A stretch of DNA of 64,000 nt from Prasinococcaceae sp. CCMP 1430 (taxonomy: Eukaryota; Prasinodermophyta; Palmophyllophyceae; Prasinococcales; Prasinococcaceae). Within the stretch, counting starts at the first letter, position 1, and every line of letters starts with the position of its first letter. The notes under the pieces are model-generated. The model did no database searches and was not told the origin of the DNA. It saw nothing but the letters and a program-made list of their open reading frames with translations. Made by a program: the position numbers and the translations under genes. The stretch is taken from positions 160,506 through 224,505 of the forward strand of contig RQSC01001079.1 of NCBI GenBank assembly GCA_013416795.1, given 5' to 3'. Positions 58,959 to 64,000 of this stretch are shown piece by piece.

Positions 58959-60590
58959 ATGGCCATTGCCGCGGCGGGCAGCATCGGCGACACAACGCCC
59001 CGCGTGGCGATGATGTGTGTCGGGGTAATGTGTGCATGCGCCTTCGCCTCCAACCTGTGCGTAAGCCTCGTCGGGCCTTTCCTGCCAAGCCGGCTCGAGG
59101 CGGACGGATGGTCCGAGACCGTCGTGGGGCTGGTCATCGCGGCGTACCCGGCAACTATCGTGCTGATCAATCCGATCGCGAGCCCGACGGTGCAGCGCGT
59201 GGGGCGAGCATGTGGGGCAGCGCTCGGTATGACAACGCTCGCGGTGGGCGTGGCGTGCTTTGGCGCAGCTGGCGGCCGTGGGGCGGCCGCCGCACTGTCG
59301 CCCCGCGGCGTATTGGGCGCGATGATCGCCGCACGGTGCTTTGCGGCCATCGGCGCTGCGACGGCGAACATTGCGCTCACGAGCGCGACCATGGACCTCT
59401 ACGCCACGAGCGGCAGCCTCGCAACTGTCCTCGCGGTGAACGAGGTCGCAATCTCGCTGGGATTCATGCTGGGCCCCGTCGCGGGCGGCGCGCTCTTCGA
59501 AGCTGGCGGGTTCACGCTGCCATTCTTTGTTTCGGCGGGTCTCGTCCTCTTGGGCATGCCGCTGTCGCTAGCAGTGCTCTCTCAGCTCCCGCGAAAGGGC
59601 AACGGTAGCGGCGGTAGCGCGTCAGAGCCTCTGCTGACGGCGGACGACGTCGTCAACGGCGACGGTGACAATGGCCAGCTCCTCACACCTCGGACCCTCT
59701 CTCGCGCGCAGAAGCTCAAGATGGCCGTGGCGGCGGGCTCTGCCTTCATGTGTGTGCTGTGTTTTGCTGAGTTCAACGTCTTGTTGGAGGACTACGCCGA
59801 GCAAGCACTGGACATGAAAACCACCGCGATCAGCGCGCTTTTCGCCGGGCTCTCACTCTCGTACTCGCTCGCCGCGCCCCTCGCAGGACGGGCGACCGAC
59901 ATGTACGGCGCGCGCGGACCCATGGTGGCGGGCCTGCTCGTCTCGGCTCTGGGGCGCGCGGTCGTCATCTGCCCCGGGCAGGCATCCATCGCGAGAGCAG
60001 TGGCGACCTCGGAGGTGAGGGTGCGCACCGTCAGCGCGTCGGCGGGGCTCACCCTCTTCGGCCTTGGCCAGTCCTTTGGCCTCGTGCCGTCGCTGCCGGC
60101 GATGAAGGCAGTCGCGGGCGACTACCCTTCCGAGTCCGTTGTGAGCGCGTTCTACATGTCGCTCTCGGCTGCTGAGGCGATCGGCTCGATGGTAGCGGGC
60201 GCGCTCGGCGAGGCGGTGGGCTTTTCGTGGACTTTCGCAATCTTCAGCGGGCTCACTGCGGCGTATGCATTGGCGGTGGTCGCCACGGGGCCTTTCGAAC
60301 CGCCGGCGAGGAGCGACGTCGGAAGTGACGAGGAGATGGCCATGGATGCACCGGTCGGCGCGCCCGGGCGCACCACCGCCATGCGCTGGCGCGCGGCGAC
60401 CATCGCGACAATCTCCGCGCAGCGCATACGCTCGGCGCACCTGCAGAGCGCGCACATGCGCTATGCACACCTCTCGCCGTGCTCGAGTCTGGGCGGTGCC
60501 AGCCTGTGCCGCAACCTGAGCACGACGCCCAGCGAGACGCCTAGCGATCGTGGCGACGCCAGGATTTCCGATTCTTTGTACAATAATTGA
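58959..60590 (+). CDS. Major facilitator superfamily transporter (SLC18-like)
   Basis: From MAIAAAGSIGDTTPR the product has 543 residues and about 12 membrane spans in two halves. Half one includes VAMMCVGVMCACAFASNLCV, the loop-2/3 stretch with NPIASPTVQRVGR (motif A position) and NEVAISLGFMLGPVAGGALF, the motif-C-like proline/glycine block of drug:H+ antiporters. Half two includes LFAGLSLSYSLAAPLAGRATDMYGARGP and GLGQSFGLVPSLPAMKAV. The pattern fits MFS_1 vesicular-amine or SLC18B1-type antiporters; the substrate is unknown. The central loop is Ser/Gly/Asp-rich and the tail His/Arg-rich. The upstream frame is GC-repeat sequence and is excluded. Confidence 0.85.
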   Translation: MAIAAAGSIGDTTPRVAMMCVGVMCACAFASNLCVSLVGPFLPSRLEADGWSETVVGLVIAAYPATIVLINPIASPTVQRVGRACGAALGMTTLAVGVACFGAAGGRGAAAALSPRGVLGAMIAARCFAAIGAATANIALTSATMDLYATSGSLATVLAVNEVAISLGFMLGPVAGGALFEAGGFTLPFFVSAGLVLLGMPLSLAVLSQLPRKGNGSGGSASEPLLTADDVVNGDGDNGQLLTPRTLSRAQKLKMAVAAGSAFMCVLCFAEFNVLLEDYAEQALDMKTTAISALFAGLSLSYSLAAPLAGRATDMYGARGPMVAGLLVSALGRAVVICPGQASIARAVATSEVRVRTVSASAGLTLFGLGQSFGLVPSLPAMKAVAGDYPSESVVSAFYMSLSAAEAIGSMVAGALGEAVGFSWTFAIFSGLTAAYALAVVATGPFEPPARSDVGSDEEMAMDAPVGAPGRTTAMRWRAATIATISAQRIRSAHLQSAHMRYAHLSPCSSLGGASLCRNLSTTPSETPSDRGDARISDSLYNN

Positions 60591-60922
60591 AATGATTGCT
60601 CGTCGCTGTTCTACGCTTCGGTGCGGCGTGCTCGCGCGCAGGCGCATGCCTCAGCGCTTGAATTCGTCGTGGATCCTGCAGACGGTTGGGCACGGCGTCG
60701 AGGGACGGCGAGCTGGGTCAGTGCCGAGCGCAGAGGAAGCGAGGGGCGCGAGTGAGCGGCGCGCGTGCTGCGCTCGTGGTTGCGCTTGGCACATACCACA
60801 TCGGGCGCCCATAGTCGTCGTACTACGGGCCGCAGCGTGCAGCAGAACCCAGGCGGCCGAGTCGGGTCAGCGCCGGATGCAGACAGCGGGGCGAGCACTG
60901 CGCGCAGGTGCACCCAACTCAC

Positions 60923-61429
60923 CTTCTCGTCATCGTCGTAGTCCTCGTCATCGTAGTCCTCATCCTCGTCATCCTCGTCGTCGTCATACTCGTCATACTC
61001 CTCGTCATCATCATCCCCCTCCTCATCCTCCTCGTCCCAGTCCTCATCCTCATCTTTGCGCGCGCACGCAGGCCAGCGTGTCAGCGCGGCGTCTGCGTAG
61101 CGCGCGATCGCAGCGTGTGCGCGGCTGATCGATCGCTCGTGCAGACGCCACGTACCCTCGTCCTCGTCGTCTTCGGCGTCGTCCACGGCTTCCGGGGCTT
61201 CGTTGGCCTGCCCAGGCGAAGCTTTCCTCGGCGCTGGCGCGCTTTCCGCTGTCTGTGCGCGCACCTTCGCCTTGAGCTCCTCGGGGACTGCGGCGGCGGC
61301 GGGTGTGCCGATCGCGAGCGCGAGGGCCAGCGCGGCCGCGAGCGCGAGCGCAAGCGCCGCTGCGAGCGAAGCGAGCGGCAAGCGCGCAGGTCGCGCACTG
61401 CGGCGTTGCCGGCGCGGCGTCGCCATCAT
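60923..61429 (-). CDS. Acidic secretory-pathway protein, 3' exon unresolved
   Basis: Two exons, 61429-61156 and 61053-60923, join in phase 1 (GTACGT...AAAG) into 135 codons before a GTGAGT donor. An Arg-rich start and a long hydrophobic Ala/Leu segment (LASLAAALALALAAALALALA, one residue trimmed at will by signal peptidase) form a signal peptide or anchor. The remainder, AVPEELKAKVRAQTAES and then an almost purely Asp/Glu/Tyr tail, suggests a Ca2+-buffering or polyanionic protein of the lumen. No family is recognised. The next exon could start at GATCCACGACGAATTC near 60676, but its reading frame gives no conserved end. Confidence 0.45.
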
Positions 61430-61753
61430 CACCGTGCTTGGCGGCTCAGACGCCCCCGCCCTGCGCGATGTGTGGCGCTGCGCACCTGCCCTGCAGCAAC
61501 GTTTTGAAACTACCTGTGCCCTCCTGAAAAAATGTGTGCGTACTCGGGTGATTGCATACGCGCACTCGCGACCGTGCGCCACACCGCGAGCGCCTGGCAG
61601 CGCAGCAGTGGCTGCTGCGGCACGCGCCGCTGATACGTGCGCGTGCGCGCGTGCGTGTGGGGTCGCGCACCGACGTAGAATCCGCTCGTGCGTGGCGCGC
61701 GGGGCGCGCGCCACGCGCAAGGGGCGGTTGCTGCGCAGACGCTTCCGCGTGCG

Positions 61754-62525
61754 ATGGCGTCTGCGGCAGGGGGCCGAGCACAACCCACGTCGGACTCGGC
61801 GCACGAGCTGCTGGTGCGTCTGGCTCGCCCCCGCCGCGCATGCGGATGGGAGCCCCTCCCCACCTCTGCGCACAAGCACGCGCACCCGTCGAACTGATGC
61901 CTTTGATGCCGGACGCGGCACTGACGCACACGCTCCCGCTGCACGACGACAGCTCATTGCGGCAGGCCGCGAATACGCGTCGCTGCTCTCGCGTCGCTGC
62001 ACTAGCGAGGCGGAGGCGTCCTCGGCGGCAGCGGCGCGCCTCGACGCGGCAGGGGAGTCGGTTGGGCGGCGACTCGCAGAACTTCGCGCCGTCGGCAAGC
62101 CGCGCGTGCACACGGACGCGCTCGAGGTCGTCAAGATGCTGTGCAAGGAGCTCTGGACAGCAGCGTTTGGCAAGGCCGTGGACAACCTGAAGACGAATCA
62201 TCGTGGCGTGTTCGTGCTGCACGACGCCACCTTCCGTCCGCTACACGCTGTTTCGGCGGACGCGCCGCTTGAGGTGGCCTCCCGCGGCCAGGAGGTCGGT
62301 GGCGCACCCGTCTACGTCGCCACGCCCGAGAGCGTGGGCTCCGAGGCGTGCGCAGCAGCGACGCGCGGCGCGTGTCGCGAGCAACTGCACTTTTCGAAAG
62401 GGCTGGTGCGCGGCGCGCTCGACGCGCTCGGCTTGATTGCCACGGTGGCGGCCGAGGCGCCCAGCCCGCCCGCGGTGACGTTTACCGTCAAGGTCACTCA
62501 ACAGCGTTCGAGGCCACAGGGCTGA
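61754..62525 (+). CDS. TRAPPC6: TRAPP complex subunit TRAPPC6 (Bet3 family)
   Basis: Exon 1 (61754-61813, MASAAGGRAQPTSDSAHELL) joins exon 2 (61953-62525) in phase 0 over a 139-nt GTGCGT...ACAG intron, giving 210 residues. The Bet3/TRAPPC6 core is visible: ARLDAAGESVGRRLAELRAV, VVKMLCKELWTAAFGKAVDN, LKTNHRGVFVLHDATFRPL and LHFSKGLVRGALDALGLIATV, ending with FTVKVTQ. TRAPPC6 pairs with TRAPPC3 in the TRAPP tethering complex that activates Rab1 in ER-Golgi traffic. An insertion (ASRGQEVGGAPVYVATPESV...) lengthens the loop before the last helix. The first exon overlaps antisense ORFs of the acidic protein only in part. Confidence 0.88.
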
Positions 62526-62845
62526 CGAGGGGGCGGGATGCGAGTGCTAATGATGTAATGAGCCACGGTGGACTCGGCACCTGCACGCTGCTGCGTCGCT
62601 CCCGCTGAGGGTGTAGCCCCGTCTTCTGCGCGAGAGGGAGGGCGGGCCTCTTGCGCCGAGGCGATGGGGGTTGTGTTGACAAAAACGTGACGAGGAAAGA
62701 ATTACGTGGGGTGAGTCCAAGGTGCAAGAGGGCAACCACGGCCGAGGGTGACGCCGCTCATCGCAAACCGGGATGTGCAGCACGGCTCCATGAGCGCCTG
62801 CCGCGACTTTCAGCTGGGGTGAGCGGCATCAGCGGCAGATGCGCT
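62526..62845. other. Convergent intergenic spacer
   Basis: About 320 bp between TRAPPC6 and PAM16 on opposite strands. ATGATGTAATGAGCC shortly after the TRAPPC6 stop contains TGTAA, a possible polyadenylation element. No ORF of interest. Confidence 0.5.
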
Positions 62846-63346
62846 TCACTTCGCCTTGCCATCATCGGCCTTTTCGTCGGCCTTTTCGCCACCATGGGCG
62901 CCCTCGGCATTCTCGGCGCCCTCAGCCCTCTCACCGCCCTCCGCAGCGCCGGCCGCGGCGAAGCCCTTCGGGTCGCTGCGCGGGTCGTCACTCTCCTCGA
63001 TGCCCCGCTCGAGCATTATGCGCTCCTTGGCGCGGTACACCTTGGATTGAAGGTAGAACGACTTGACGTCCTCGTTGACCTTCATGAGGTGGTCGTAGCG
63101 CTTGAGGACCTCGTCCCAAGACGTGGTCTCCGAAATGCCCAGAATCATATTGGCCTCGTGGTAGCTCATCTTCCCCGCGAGTCGCCGGCCCGCCGCGTTG
63201 GCCATGCCCGACGCGGCCTGCGCACCCTCCTGGTGGAGGCCAGCCTTCTGCCCGTTGATGATGGCCTGCCGCCATGCCTGCGACGCCGCGCGGAAGAACG
63301 CTGCGCCGCCCGCGACGATGAGCTGCGCGATGATGCGCGACGCCAT
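62846..63346 (-). CDS. PAM16: PAM16/TIM16 (Magmas) mitochondrial import-motor subunit
   Basis: The 166-residue protein opens MASRIIAQLIVAGGAAFFRAAS and AWRQAIING, the typical PAM16 membrane-associated N-terminus. Its degenerate J domain is MSYHEANMILGISETTSWDE, VLKRYDHLMKVNEDVKSFYLQSKVYRAKE, without the HPD tripeptide, as expected. PAM16 holds and restrains the J-protein PAM18 at the TIM23 translocase in the inner membrane. The C-terminal 45 residues form a Gly/Ala/Glu extension (GAAEGGERAEGAENAEG...) not present in the usual 110-130-residue homologues. Confidence 0.93.
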   Translation of the reverse strand: MASRIIAQLIVAGGAAFFRAASQAWRQAIINGQKAGLHQEGAQAASGMANAAGRRLAGKMSYHEANMILGISETTSWDEVLKRYDHLMKVNEDVKSFYLQSKVYRAKERIMLERGIEESDDPRSDPKGFAAAGAAEGGERAEGAENAEGAHGGEKADEKADDGKAK

Positions 63347-64000
63347 GGCGGCGCGCGCGCCGCGCGGCTCGCGCCCGCGTCAGGAAGTCCCCTCCCCCGC
63401 CCGCCCGTCGGCCGACGTGCACTGTTCGAGGCAGCCACCGCGCGCTCACTGCCCCCCCCCTCCCCCTCCCCAGGCCCACGCCAGCTCCCTCTTCGCGCCT
63501 GCGCCGCCCCAGGCACGCCAGGCACGCCTGGCGCTGGCGCGCGCCTGCGCGCCAAGCTTGCGCGAACCGACGAGGCTGCGAGCAGCCACGCGAGCGCCCC
63601 TCCCCCTCTCTTCTCCCACGCTCCCGCGCTCCACACCCGACCCCACCCCCGGTGCCGCCTCCCCCAGTGCGCCTCCCCCGGGGGCCGCCCCCCGCGCGAG
63701 GTGTGGCCCGCGGCAGCGCCGCGCACCGGCGCGCGCCAGCCGCCACCGCATTTCAATCTCCGTCATCCCGCCGGCGGAGGTCAACCGACAATCAAATTCG
63801 GCGGTATATACTAATTCCGTCACCCGTTGCCGCGATATATATCCATTTCCCCAAGAGCTCGCATGCGCTTTGATATGAGGTCCACACCAGAGAGATGGAC
63901 GGCGCTCCACCGGCACGCCACGCAAGCCAAGCCTGGATGGCAGGAGTGCGGGCGGCCACAGTGCGCGCGGACGCGCGTGCGCTGCTGCCTCCCCTTCCTC
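63347..64000. other. Upstream region of PAM16, window end
   Basis: This is GC-rich sequence with C-runs near 63450, then an AT-richer section at 63795-63850 (GGTATATACTAATTCC, CGATATATATCC) that could be promoter DNA for PAM16 or a further gene. No coding sequence is recognised before the window ends. Confidence 0.45.

Noticed and set aside
1-64000. CRISPR arrays, insertion sequences, LTR elements, prophage or bacterial operons
   Set aside because: No regularly spaced repeats, transposase, reverse transcriptase or phage genes were seen; apart from the short ohr/ohrR fragment, the window is eukaryotic.

Overview
The window is nuclear DNA from a GC-rich, gene-dense eukaryote. About 35 protein genes lie on both strands, with short (roughly 80-400 nt) spliceosomal introns whose 5' sites are mostly GTGCGY or GTGAG. 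No operons, rRNA, tRNA, CRISPR or intact transposon was seen. The gene set points to a unicellular, flagellated, plastid-bearing alga. It holds an inner-arm axonemal dynein intermediate chain (IC138/DNAI4 type), an ARC6-like plastid division protein, an organellar IF-3 and an mTERF-like protein, beside ordinary nuclear and secretory housekeeping genes. GC content and compactness would suit a pavlovophyte-type haptophyte or another GC-rich microalga, but this placement is inference; the sequence alone does not fix the lineage.

Layout. 0-11 kb: ARMT1/DUF89 phosphatase, dynein IC138/DNAI4, an mTERF-like protein, an SNM1/DCLRE1 nuclease, a small membrane protein and SURF6/Rrp14. 11-25 kb: calreticulin, a saposin/canopy-like protein, a WD40 protein, a ZNRD2-like zinc-ribbon protein, Rab7, the Paf1-complex subunit CDC73, a DUF1990 protein, organellar IF-3 and a ZNF706-like zinc finger. 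25-37 kb: the co-activator MBF1, a voltage/cyclic-nucleotide-type K+ channel, a 1,666-residue alanine-rich coiled-coil protein and the N-terminal methyltransferase NTMT1. 37-48 kb: ARC6-like, DONSON, a very large PKD-like/multi-TM/armadillo protein split by one intron, and cyclin C. 49-64 kb: a CCCH zinc-finger protein, an alpha/beta hydrolase, a Kir-type K+ channel, a serine carboxypeptidase, an MFS transporter, an acidic secretory protein, TRAPPC6 and PAM16/TIM16.

The most unusual feature is at about 48.85-49.19 kb. A fragment of roughly 340 bp reads as a bacterial divergent ohr-ohrR locus cut at both ends: the first 43 codons of an organic-hydroperoxide-resistance protein, an AT-richer spacer with palindromic operator-like sites, and the first ~25 codons of a MarR/OhrR regulator. 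Each start codon keeps a perfectly spaced Shine-Dalgarno sequence (AAGGAGACCGANC-ATG). The rest of both genes is absent and cyclin C begins about 170 bp away. This is either a recent insertion of bacterial DNA beside a Mediator gene or an assembly chimera.

Other points of interest are a fusion-type receptor (extracellular PKD-like modules, about nine membrane spans, cytoplasmic armadillo repeats) carrying a near-perfect 51-bp tandem duplication, a probable GC-AG intron in NTMT1, a non-standard calreticulin C-terminus (ASEL), a telomere-like tract in a divergent promoter, and AT-rich islands at many convergent 3' ends.
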